A stretch of 64,000 bases of DNA, from contig NZ_BSDJ01000005.1 of NCBI RefSeq assembly GCF_027925525.1, positions 186,001 to 250,000 on the forward strand, read 5' to 3'. Of this stretch, positions 18,543-26,873 are shown piece by piece; within the stretch, counting starts at the first letter, position 1; every line of letters starts with the position of its first letter. Position numbers and translations under genes: made by a program. The notes under the pieces were generated by a model, which had not been told where the DNA came from, searched no databases, and saw only the letters and a list, made by a program, of their open reading frames with translations. The stretch is from Paenibacillus tyrphae (GTDB taxonomy: Bacteria > Bacillota > Bacilli > Paenibacillales > NBRC-103111).

Positions 18543-18826
18543 GATAACCAGATAAAAGTCGATAATAATACAAAGAATTAAATAAATATACATAATGATT
18601 TACGTGAGATATACTCCCAACACCAAGGAAGAGAATGTAGCCCACCGGGAGGACAAGTCGAGGAAAAGGAATGAAAAGTTTTGGATAATATAGGAGAAAA
18701 GTAAGTACTAAAAACTATAGGGGAATAACAAATAATACTTTTTCCTAACTTCATGATTGTAGAGGAGGATTTTGGAATAATATGTAGAATTATGTCTTGA
18801 GACTACAGATCTGGAGCTGAATTATC

Positions 18827-21442
18827 TTGAGACAAATAATATTTTTGCCTGGAATTATGGGAAGTGGACTAAAAAAAGATTTGTTCCCTATTTGGCCGTC
18901 ATATATCCCATACAGTAACAAAATGCTAGATAGTGTTTATCAACAGTTAACTAATATTGATGATTCAGAAATTAAGGCTAGTTTTATTGAGCCACTTGTT
19001 TATACAAAGATTTTAAAGAATTTATCTAACTATGGAAAAGTAACCCCGGTTCCTTATGATTGGCGATTAAATAATTTAGAACATATCTCTTTATTAGCCG
19101 GTTCGATCCTTGAAAAGGCAGGAGAGGTAATAATCGTTGCGCATAGTATGGGTGGAATAGTTGCAAGGCTTTTCATAAATTCAGATGATCCAGAATTTAA
19201 AGACGCCAAATCAAAAGTAACCAAATTGATCACACTTGCGACACCATGGAATGGCTCACCAACTGCATATAAAACTCTTAAATATGGTAATGGTGTTCCT
19301 TCTGATAGTAATCAACTAGTCCTTACGGTGGAGACAAGTAAAAAAATTGCTCCTTATTTCCCGAGTATATACCAACTTCTCCCAAGTTCTAATTATAATC
19401 ACTTATATATGAGTAAGCATGGTTTTTCTTGCCTAAAAGATAAGAATGAAAAGGTATATGACTGGTCCCTATTACGAGAAAAATACTATCCACTGTTAAA
19501 TTCGAGGGATCATGATTTTACTAATGTTTTAGATGAATTTTATGAAAAGCTAAGTTCTCCTGCAGAAAACGAAGTGGAAGTTGAACATTACGAGATTCTC
19601 GCATATGGAACTGAAACTTTATGTAGTATTGAAGAAAATAATTTAAATGAACCTGAAGGTATTTTTGGTGAAGGTGACGGTACTGTACCGATAATTAGTG
19701 CCATGTCAGCATCCCAAAATAAATACTTTATAAAGTCATCTCATCAAAAAATAGTACGTGAAGAACTTGCTCTCAAAATTATTGGAAACATTCTTGATGG
19801 GGTACCTGATGAGGAAATTGATGGTGTATATAGGCAATATAATCAGATTGCAGGATTAGGTTTTTCAGGTAAGATAATTAAGGTAGCTTGTCCAGTAATT
19901 GTTTCGCTGACAGATGAAGAAGGAAATGTTTTATTCGGTAATATTGGTATTCTAGATGAAGATTTCTTAAAAGAGCTTCTTGATGAAAGGCAAAAGTACA
20001 ATGTCACTTCATTAGGTAGTACAACATATATTATTATGCAGGGGATTAATAAAGAAGAACATGTCAAACAACCTCATAATGACGTAAATCAACTCCCTGC
20101 TAATACTATATTTATTGAAGCTTACGACCAAGGCCCCACATCTGTTTCCATTGAAGAATATGAGGAAGGCAAAAGAAAAAAAGTCAAAGCATTTAGTACT
20201 TTCAATATTAACAAGGGTAAAAGTGCAAAACTGAATATCGCAGATGATCTTGTGGAAATGAAGTTATTGGTTAATAAAGATAAAGATCTTATTGTAGAGG
20301 TACCTTCAATTATTGAGAATGTAAAGACTGAAGAGGACAAAAATATAATTTTACCTAAAACGATTTATACCATTGAATCTAATAGTGAAAAAATTATTTC
20401 AGAAGATTCAATGGTTGTTCCGATTGATGTGCAATTGAATGTTAAAGAAGTAATTCCTGGTACCTATGATTATGACTCCACATATATTTGTTTGAATAAT
20501 AATAAATATGATCAAATTGAAAATTTCGGGATTATTCCATTAGAATGGAAAGTAAATAATTTTAATACATTGAAGATTTTTTCAAAGGATATTTTAGGAA
20601 ATACAGAAGAAGTTCATACTGAGAAAGTGTTTGTTTCAGATGGTGCACTCCCAAAGATTGTTATTAACTTCTATTTGGATTATTATGAAGTTGAGAAAAA
20701 ATATGATGAAATTCAAAAAGTTTTTGCAATAAAGGGAGTAAAACCTTCATCTCAAAAAGTTATTATTCCTAATCAAGAGGGTGTTACAGGCGAAGTAATT
20801 CTTTATAGGAATAAAGAGAGAATAATTAAAGTCGAACAAATTGATATATTTGGTAATAAAAACACAAGAGAATTTTATATTGATGAGACCTTGATTCAGA
20901 ATATATTTCAAGGTATCGCTACACCGGAGAATATATTTGAGCTGTTAACACAAGTGGGGCTTGAGAACCCAATGGATATAACAATTAAAAAACGAAATGG
21001 ATTTACAGCTAAGTCATTAAAAACAGAGCATATTCAAAACGCAAGATATATATGTATTAGTAATGAACGATTTGAGTTGCATTTTTTCAACGGCGCTCAG
21101 TACTATGTGTCGTTTTTCCTTAAAGAAGATATTAATGTTATCGAAGAGAATAAATACTGTGTTAAATTGTCAATAATTGAAATTAAAACAAGAAAAGAAA
21201 TTACAACAAAAAAACTTAATGCATTTTTTAAAGTGTCAATAAACACAGAACACTATAGATCAGAAGATGTGGAGTTGACATTTGACGAAAATGAGGGATT
21301 GTATGTATGTAATTTCGATTTGGAGGAATTAAAAAAGTTTTTGGATGAGTTCTGGGAAAAAGATATGCATAATCTTGACATTATTGTTACTGATCAAGAT
21401 AAGGGCAATATGATTGAAACAAAGACAATAAAAATTCGCTAA
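18827..21442 (+). CDS. LCAT-like alpha/beta hydrolase with long C-terminal region
   Basis: An 871-residue protein. Residues 1-310 form an LCAT/PGAP1-like lipase fold: oxyanion region FLPGIMGSG (6-14), nucleophile elbow AHSMGG with Ser107, GEGDGTVP with Asp284, and SSHQ with His306, so the triad looks complete. Residues 311-871 are unassigned, beta-rich in appearance and possibly Ig-like around 570-620. No signal peptide or membrane helix is visible, so a cytoplasmic lipase or acyltransferase is predicted. TTG 18827 is chosen because the conserved FLPGIMGS begins six codons later; its ribosome binding site (GGAG) is weak. Codon use is far more AT-rich than in neighbouring genes. Probable operon with the next gene. 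Function unknown. Confidence 0.72.
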   Translation: MRQIIFLPGIMGSGLKKDLFPIWPSYIPYSNKMLDSVYQQLTNIDDSEIKASFIEPLVYTKILKNLSNYGKVTPVPYDWRLNNLEHISLLAGSILEKAGEVIIVAHSMGGIVARLFINSDDPEFKDAKSKVTKLITLATPWNGSPTAYKTLKYGNGVPSDSNQLVLTVETSKKIAPYFPSIYQLLPSSNYNHLYMSKHGFSCLKDKNEKVYDWSLLREKYYPLLNSRDHDFTNVLDEFYEKLSSPAENEVEVEHYEILAYGTETLCSIEENNLNEPEGIFGEGDGTVPIISAMSASQNKYFIKSSHQKIVREELALKIIGNILDGVPDEEIDGVYRQYNQIAGLGFSGKIIKVACPVIVSLTDEEGNVLFGNIGILDEDFLKELLDERQKYNVTSLGSTTYIIMQGINKEEHVKQPHNDVNQLPANTIFIEAYDQGPTSVSIEEYEEGKRKKVKAFSTFNINKGKSAKLNIADDLVEMKLLVNKDKDLIVEVPSIIENVKTEEDKNIILPKTIYTIESNSEKIISEDSMVVPIDVQLNVKEVIPGTYDYDSTYICLNNNKYDQIENFGIIPLEWKVNNFNTLKIFSKDILGNTEEVHTEKVFVSDGALPKIVINFYLDYYEVEKKYDEIQKVFAIKGVKPSSQKVIIPNQEGVTGEVILYRNKERIIKVEQIDIFGNKNTREFYIDETLIQNIFQGIATPENIFELLTQVGLENPMDITIKKRNGFTAKSLKTEHIQNARYICISNERFELHFFNGAQYYVSFFLKEDINVIEENKYCVKLSIIEIKTRKEITTKKLNAFFKVSINTEHYRSEDVELTFDENEGLYVCNFDLEELKKFLDEFWEKDMHNLDIIVTDQDKGNMIETKTIKIR

Positions 21443-21461
21443 ATTATTAGGAGGGGTAGAT

Positions 21462-22031
21462 ATGATAATATTTTTTGTTACGAATGTTATCATACTTCTC
21501 TCCTTGATTTTTACATATTATTATACAAGAGATCAAATGAGTAAAAGTTTACTAGCTGATCCAACTGTTTTGTATGGACTAAAAAATCTGATAACTCCTT
21601 TTTCACTAATTATTTCAAATATAATTCTTTATTTCATTCAAAGTACTTACAAAATTTTACCGTTATTAGTGGTTATTGTTTGTATTTTAACTATATGCTT
21701 TAGAGTACTGAGTTACAAATTACATTTACAATCTAAAAGAAAAATGATTAAAAAAATTCACTCAAGTATTTTGATATACATTATAGAACAATTTAAAAAA
21801 AAAAATATTCTAATATCAAGCAAAGACATTTCTATTATTCTTGAAAATAAAAGCAATTCATGTAGAATAATTATTAAATTTGAAAAAGTGGAGGGTGTAC
21901 ATTACTCCAATTTACGTAAAGAAATGCTTAAAACAATCAATGAAAAATTGCCTAACATGGATATAATGTTAATATTTGATTATAAGTATATTTATCAAAA
22001 AAAAAGAACATTAACAGAGATTAATGTGTAA
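21462..22031 (+). CDS. Three-helix membrane protein paired with the lipase
   Basis: 189 residues, ATG at 21462 behind AGGAGGGG, 19 bases after the lipase stop. Hydrophobic segments lie at about 1-21, 46-62 and 67-88, followed by a basic soluble domain of about 100 residues with a strand-rich C-terminus. I do not recognise a family. Placement suggests it anchors, exports or restrains the lipase; that is inference. Very AT-rich, like its partner. Confidence 0.65.
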   Translation: MIIFFVTNVIILLSLIFTYYYTRDQMSKSLLADPTVLYGLKNLITPFSLIISNIILYFIQSTYKILPLLVVIVCILTICFRVLSYKLHLQSKRKMIKKIHSSILIYIIEQFKKKNILISSKDISIILENKSNSCRIIIKFEKVEGVHYSNLRKEMLKTINEKLPNMDIMLIFDYKYIYQKKRTLTEINV

Positions 22032-22130
22032 TAGTAACTTAGCTTATTGTAAAAAAAGTTGAAATATGATATTTTGAGTATATAAAAACAATGAACTAAC
22101 GGTGAAATTAACAATAAAGCATAGGCCTAA

Positions 22131-22208
22131 AGCCTATCGAAGGAAATAGATAAAAGGATGTAACTGCAAGTTTACTTCCTTTTATCAAAATCTTCGATAG
22201 GCTTTTTT
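22131..22208 (+). terminator. Hairpin closing the island
   Basis: AGCCTATCGAAG (22131-22142) pairs perfectly with CTTCGATAGGCT (22192-22203), with an inner TAAAAGGA/TCCTTTTA pairing and a following T run. It lies 100 bases after the membrane protein gene, just before the right repeat. A strong terminator, though the 78-base span could also be a structured RNA. Confidence 0.7.
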
Positions 22209-22243
22209 ATTGCTTACAATAATGTAAATAAGGAGGCCTAGTT

Positions 22244-22996
22244 ATGGAAAAGTCCGCTATTACCGATTTTGGTCAAGTTCGCGAGCTTAGCACTCCGGAA
22301 GAGCGTTTCAATCCGTTCAAATGGTATCGCAAAATGAGAGAGGAGACCCCGGATGAGGAGCGCCGTACGTGGGATGTTTTCGGTTACGAGGAAGTGAAGA
22401 CGGTTTAGCCTGCGGACGACATCATTTCCGTGCTGCTTCAGGCCAGCGTGGATGGACAGAGCCTGACGGAAGAGGAAATCGTCGGTTTTTGCATCTTGCT
22501 GCTCGTTGCCGGGAACGAAACGACGACCAATTTGATTACGAATGCGATCTACACGTTCTTGGAGTACCCGGAGGTGTACCGGCAAATCAAAAATGAGCCG
22601 GACGAATTGCTGCCTGCCGCGATTGAAGAGGTACTGCGTTTCCGTTCGCCCGTACAGGCTTCATTCCGTATTGTGCACGAAGACGTCGAATTGGGAGGGA
22701 AAAAGCTGCGCGCAGGGGAATACGTCATCGCCTGGATGGGGGCGGCCAATCGCGACGAAAAGCAGTTTCAGGATGCGGAGCAGTTCGTGGTGCCGCGCAA
22801 GCCGAATCCGCACATGGCCTTTGGTCGGGGCATCCATTTTTGTCTCGGGGCGCCGCTGGCCCGCATGGAAGCGGAAATCGCTTTAAGAGAATGGATCCGG
22901 CGGTATCCCGACTTCAAGTTAAGCGCGAGCTTCACTTTAAAGCCGCTTGAAAGCACGTTCGCGTATGGGATCAAAGAACTGCTGCTCACCGTTTAG
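22244..22996 (+). pseudogene. Broken P450 copy (internal deletion and TAG)
   Basis: Codons 1-54 match the start of the intact P450 (with a 9-base in-frame deletion), then TAG at 22406-22408, then codons matching residues 205-399 in the same frame. Residues 58-204 are gone, removing the B to F helices, so no active P450 is possible even with readthrough. The 3' part could start internally at 22430 and still carries the haem-cysteine loop. Its upstream region is island DNA and lacks the TetR gene. Confidence 0.9.
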
Positions 22997-23026
22997 GGCG
23001 GCATGAATGAGTACGAGGCTAAACGC

Positions 23027-23065
23027 AACAGCAGGTCGGTCAGTCAACCGGCCTGCTGTTTTTTT
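23027..23065 (+). terminator. P450 terminator, copy 2
   Basis: Same hairpin and T tract as at 17941-17979, with no visible differences. Confidence 0.85.
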
Positions 23066-23202
23066 GCTCGTTTTTCCAAGGAACGGGTCGACGGGAAAGG
23101 GGTTATGGTATAATATGATGAAGCACGTTTTCGAAATACGGCTTGCAGAAGCCGGTGCCATACGCTGCAATTTTCATCGGCATAGGAGAGGAAAGTTGAC
23201 GG

Positions 23203-25596
23203 ATGAAGACGCTTGTTATCGCCGAGAAGCCGGACATGGGGCGCAATATTGCGGCCGCCATCGAGCCGAAGGCGAAAAATCAACGCACGCATATTGAAGG
23301 CGAGCAGTATATTATCACCTGGGCCATCGGGCATTTGATCGGCCTTGCCGAACCGGATGCGTACGATGATAAATACAAAAAATGGAATTTTAACGATTTG
23401 CCGATCATCCCGGAGCGGTTCAAGCTCGTACCCAATCCGAAGACGAAGGACCAGCTCAAGGTTATCGCCGAGCTGGCCAAACGGAGCGGCCAGCTTATTA
23501 ACGCTTGCGATGCCGGGCGGGAGGGGCAGCATATTTTTTCCCTCATCCAGCGGCACCTGAAGCTGTCTCATCCGGTCAAGCGGCTGTGGATTTCCGACCT
23601 GACGCCGGAGACGATCCGCAAAGGCTTCGCCGAGCTGCGCGAGGGCGTGGAATTTGAGCCGCTGACGAGGGCAGCCCGGGCGCGGAGCGAGGCGGATTGG
23701 CTGATCGGGATGAACGGCTCGCGCGCGTTTACGACGAAGCACCGCGAGCTGCTGTCCGTCGGGCGGGTGCAAACGCCTGTGCTGGCGCTACTGTACGACC
23801 GGCAGAAAGAGATCGAGGCGTTTACATCGAGCAAGTACTACGAAGTCGAAGCATGGTTCACGCAAGGGGATACGAAGTACCGCGGACTGTGGCAGGGGGA
23901 CAAGCTGACCGACGGCGAGAAAGCGGCGGCGCTCGCGGCCAAGGTCAAAGGGAAGACCGGTCGGGTCGAGAGCTACGACGTAAAGGATACGAAGGAATAC
24001 CCGTTCAAGCTCTACGATCTGACCTTGCTGCAGCGCGAAGCGAATGCGAAGTTCGGGTTTTCCGCCAAAAAGACGCTCGATCTCGCCCAAGCGCTCTATG
24101 AGAAGCATAAAGCGATCAGCTACCCGCGGACGAACTCCAACTATGTGACTGAGCAGAACATTCCCGAGATGCACCGGGCGCTCGACCAGCTCGGCAAGAC
24201 CGGCTATGCGCCGCTTGTTCAGCAGGCGGACAAAAAGCTGGTGCACAAAAACAATAAGGCGGTCTGCAATCCGGCCAGGGTGGAAGATCACCATGCGATT
24301 TTGCCGACGCATAAAATGCCAAGCGGGCTCGCGCCCGACGAACAAAAGCTGTACGACTTGATCGTACGGCGGTTTTTGTCGCATTTTTATCCCGCGGCGA
24401 TGTACAAGCTCCACACCATCGTGACGGTATCCGAAGGCGAACGGTTCAAGAGCACGGTGAAGCAGCTGCTGTCCCTGGGCTGGAAGGTCATCTATGCCGA
24501 CCAGAAAAAGGAAAAAGAAAAGCCGTCCCGGGGCAAGGGGAAAGCCGACCGGGAGCAGGAAGAGGATGCCGTCGCCGAGGAGGAGACCGACGCTCCGTTC
24601 ACACTGGATGCGGCACAGGCGGTGCTGTGCAAGGACAGTGCGGCGAAGGAGAAGGAGACCCAGCCGCCGAAGGCGTACACCGAAGGCACGCTGCTGAAGG
24701 CGATGGAAAGCGCGGGCAAGCAGATCGAGGACGAGGAACTGCGTGACGCGATGAAAGATTCCGGGCTCGGAACGCCGGCGACACGCGCGTCCGTCATCGA
24801 GCGGCTGAAGCAGGTCGGCTACGTGGTCATGCAGGGCAAGCGCATCGCGATCACGCCGAAGGGCCGCACGGCGGTTGAGCTGATCCGCGGCGCGGGCGTC
24901 GAGCTGTTGACGTCACCGGAGATGACCGGGCAGTGGGAGAGGCGGCTGAATGAGATCGCGCGCGGCGCGGCGTCGGACGAGACGTTCATGAAGAACGTCG
25001 AGCGTTTTGCCGCCCTGATCGTCGAGAAGGTGCGGGGGCAGAAGCCCGCGGCGAAGCAGGCGTTCGAAGGCGATACGCCTTCGAACGCCCCGCGCCAGCG
25101 GCGCAAAAGCGGCGCGGCGGCCAAGGCCGCGCCGGAGGGCCCCGCCCGCGCGTCCAGCTCCGCGCGGGGCAAGCGCAGCGCGCGCGCAGCCGCGGCCGCG
25201 GACGAGCCGCCTGCGGCGGAAGCCGTGCGCCCCGCGAGCACGCGGCGCGCACGGTCCGCCCCGGGCGGCGAAGGCGCCGCAGCGCCGGCCCCGCAGCCGG
25301 CCGCCGCTGCGCCGGTGGCGGCGCTGGGCGCGTGCCCGCGCGCGGGCTGCCGCGGCAGCATCATCCGCGGCAAGCGCGGCTACGGCTGCAGCGCGTACAA
25401 AACGGGCTGCACCTTCGTGATCTGGAAGGACAGCTTCGGAGCCTCGTTGACGGACGCTGCCATCACGTATTTATTGAAACACGGGCGCACGGCGCTGATG
25501 AGGCTGGTCGACGAGCAGGGACGGCCGGTCGAAGGACGGCTCGTGCTGCAGGACCCGAATACGGGACAGCTTAGGCTGGAGGCAGTATCCTCTTAG
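23203..25596 (+). CDS. topB: DNA topoisomerase III (intact copy)
   Basis: A 797-residue type IA topoisomerase. TOPRIM domain at 1-150 with VIAEKPDMGRNIA and DAGREGQ (103-109), and catalytic Tyr307 in ISYPRTNSNY. A long Ala/Pro/Arg-rich, probably disordered linker (about 625-710) leads to a zinc-ribbon-like C-terminus containing two CxxxC-type pairs (CPRAGC, CSAYKTGC). It decatenates replication intermediates and resolves recombination structures. GGAGAGGA precedes the ATG. Longer than B. subtilis TopB by the linker and tail. The only complete topB here. Confidence 0.95.
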   Translation: MKTLVIAEKPDMGRNIAAAIEPKAKNQRTHIEGEQYIITWAIGHLIGLAEPDAYDDKYKKWNFNDLPIIPERFKLVPNPKTKDQLKVIAELAKRSGQLINACDAGREGQHIFSLIQRHLKLSHPVKRLWISDLTPETIRKGFAELREGVEFEPLTRAARARSEADWLIGMNGSRAFTTKHRELLSVGRVQTPVLALLYDRQKEIEAFTSSKYYEVEAWFTQGDTKYRGLWQGDKLTDGEKAAALAAKVKGKTGRVESYDVKDTKEYPFKLYDLTLLQREANAKFGFSAKKTLDLAQALYEKHKAISYPRTNSNYVTEQNIPEMHRALDQLGKTGYAPLVQQADKKLVHKNNKAVCNPARVEDHHAILPTHKMPSGLAPDEQKLYDLIVRRFLSHFYPAAMYKLHTIVTVSEGERFKSTVKQLLSLGWKVIYADQKKEKEKPSRGKGKADREQEEDAVAEEETDAPFTLDAAQAVLCKDSAAKEKETQPPKAYTEGTLLKAMESAGKQIEDEELRDAMKDSGLGTPATRASVIERLKQVGYVVMQGKRIAITPKGRTAVELIRGAGVELLTSPEMTGQWERRLNEIARGAASDETFMKNVERFAALIVEKVRGQKPAAKQAFEGDTPSNAPRQRRKSGAAAKAAPEGPARASSSARGKRSARAAAAADEPPAAEAVRPASTRRARSAPGGEGAAAPAPQPAAAAPVAALGACPRAGCRGSIIRGKRGYGCSAYKTGCTFVIWKDSFGASLTDAAITYLLKHGRTALMRLVDEQGRPVEGRLVLQDPNTGQLRLEAVSS

Positions 25597-25683
25597 AAGT
25601 GTTGCTGGCGGCAAGCATTCGTCGATCGGGTAGGCTCAAGACCGAGTAAAGCTATTTTTATCGTGGGGTGAATTCGAGCGCCT

Positions 25684-26091
25684 ATGAAAGAAATTCCTAT
25701 TCCGTACGTCCGCGCGAACCAGGCTGGTATTGTCCTGCTGGTTGCGCTTGCGGTAGCGCTGCGCCAGCCGGCGCTGATCGCCGCCTTGTGGGCGGTTCAA
25801 GTGCTCGGCTTATGGCAGGGCATTCGCGCCAATCTAATCGTACAGCTGGCCGCCCCGCTGCTTCGCAGCCGTGTAACAGGAGCCCGCACCGAATCGCGGG
25901 AGCTGCTGCGGTTCAACAGCGCCGTAACCGTTCTGCTGCTGAGCTTGTCGCTGCTGGCGTTCTGGGTGAATCCGGGCGGCTGGCTCGGATACGTCCTTGC
26001 CGGTATCGTTGCGCTTGCCGCGCTCGCCGCTCTAGGCGGTTTTTGTTTCGGCTGTTTCCTGTATTACCGGTTCAAGCGTCTCCGCAAATAA
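25684..26091 (+). CDS. DUF4395 membrane protein
   Basis: 135 residues with three to four hydrophobic segments. MKEIPIPYVRANQ at the N-terminus and GFCFGCFLYYRF at the C-terminus match the DUF4395 family, whose members are often near thiol-redox genes, although none is adjacent here. Function unknown. Confidence 0.75.
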   Translation: MKEIPIPYVRANQAGIVLLVALAVALRQPALIAALWAVQVLGLWQGIRANLIVQLAAPLLRSRVTGARTESRELLRFNSAVTVLLLSLSLLAFWVNPGGWLGYVLAGIVALAALAALGGFCFGCFLYYRFKRLRK

Positions 26092-26111
26092 CGTCGAGGT
26101 TACAGACATAC

Positions 26112-26150
26112 AAAAAGCTTTCACCGCAGTGTCTGCGTGAAAGCTTTTTT
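26112..26150. terminator. Bidirectional terminator
   Basis: AAAAAGCTTTCAC and GTGAAAGCTTTTTT form a strong hairpin with A and T tracts, serving DUF4395 on the plus strand and the haemolysin III gene on the minus strand. Confidence 0.9.
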
Positions 26151-26167
26151 GCCGTTTCGTTTATACC

Positions 26168-26803
26168 CTACCAGGGCAGCACATAGAAGTAGACGGAGCA
26201 AAAGTGGCAGATGCTTCCTCCCAGCACGAACACGTGCCATACGGTGTGGGCATAGGGGAGCTTGCGCCATAAATAAAAGATCGTGCCGACCGTATACAGC
26301 AGGCCTCCGGCGACCAGCCAGCCGATTCCGGCTGCGGGAAGCTGCTCCTGAAGCGGACGGAACGCGAACATGACCATCCAGCCCATCGCGATATAGAACA
26401 GCGTCGAGAGGACATTAAACCGCTTGACGAAAAACAGCTTGAACACAATGCCCAGCAGCGCAAGTCCCCATACGACGCCGAATAAGCTCCATCCCAAAGG
26501 GCCGCGAATCGTCACGAGCAAGAACGGGGTATAGGTGCCTGCGATGAGCACGTAGATGGCCGAGTGGTCCATAATTTCGAACAGATCGATCCAGCGCGCC
26601 TTGCGGGCGCTGTGCAGCAAGGTGGAGCAGACGTACAGCAGAATGAGCGAGACGCCGAATACGGTGAAGCTGACGATATGCCAGACCGTGCCGTTCTGCA
26701 GCGAATGAAGAAGCAGCAGAACGAGAGCCGCGACGCTGAGCGCGGCGCCGATGCCGTGGCTGATGGCGTTGGCCCGCTCTTCTTTCCAAGACGATAAAGT
26801 CAA
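26168..26803 (-). CDS. Haemolysin III / YqfA family membrane protein
   Basis: About 211 residues, seven predicted helices, matching the haemolysin III (PAQR-like) family of B. subtilis YplQ. EERANAISHGIGA at the N-terminus, CSTLLHS, DHSAIYVLIAGTYTP in the middle and HTVWHVFVLGGSICHF at the C-terminus hold the conserved histidines and aspartate of the membrane metal site. TTG 26803 is preferred behind GGGAGATG; ATG 26842 would add 13 residues without a good ribosome binding site. True haemolytic activity is not implied. Confidence 0.85.
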   Translation of the reverse strand: MTLSSWKEERANAISHGIGAALSVAALVLLLLHSLQNGTVWHIVSFTVFGVSLILLYVCSTLLHSARKARWIDLFEIMDHSAIYVLIAGTYTPFLLVTIRGPLGWSLFGVVWGLALLGIVFKLFFVKRFNVLSTLFYIAMGWMVMFAFRPLQEQLPAAGIGWLVAGGLLYTVGTIFYLWRKLPYAHTVWHVFVLGGSICHFCSVYFYVLPW

Positions 26804-26873
26804 CTTGCATTCATCTCCCGTCGATTGGTGGATTTCTTCCATTATAACCCGCGACCGGAGAAATGACCAACTC

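Larger units (their letters stand above)
18446..22243. mobile_element. AT-rich inserted island between the P450/topB repeats
   Basis: About 3.8 kb with very low GC by eye, against GC-rich surroundings, with abrupt edges at the broken topB copy and at the ribosome binding site of the broken P450. It carries two same-strand genes (lipase-like, membrane protein), a non-coding leader and a terminal hairpin. No integrase, transposase or terminal inverted repeats are visible, so how it moved is unknown. The diverged flanking repeats point to recombination with related donor DNA. Confidence 0.75.
22244..23531 (+). repeat. Right direct repeat: broken P450 to topB 5' end
   Basis: Counterpart of 16711-18445. 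Left homology begins near the ribosome binding site and ATG; right homology ends at CAGCA (23527-23531), after which topB continues normally. Confidence 0.85.

Noticed and set aside
18446..22243. Insertion sequence or group II intron as the source of the island
   Set aside because: No transposase, reverse transcriptase or terminal inverted repeats could be read; GAGATATACTCCC near 18610 does not match a group II 5' end well enough.
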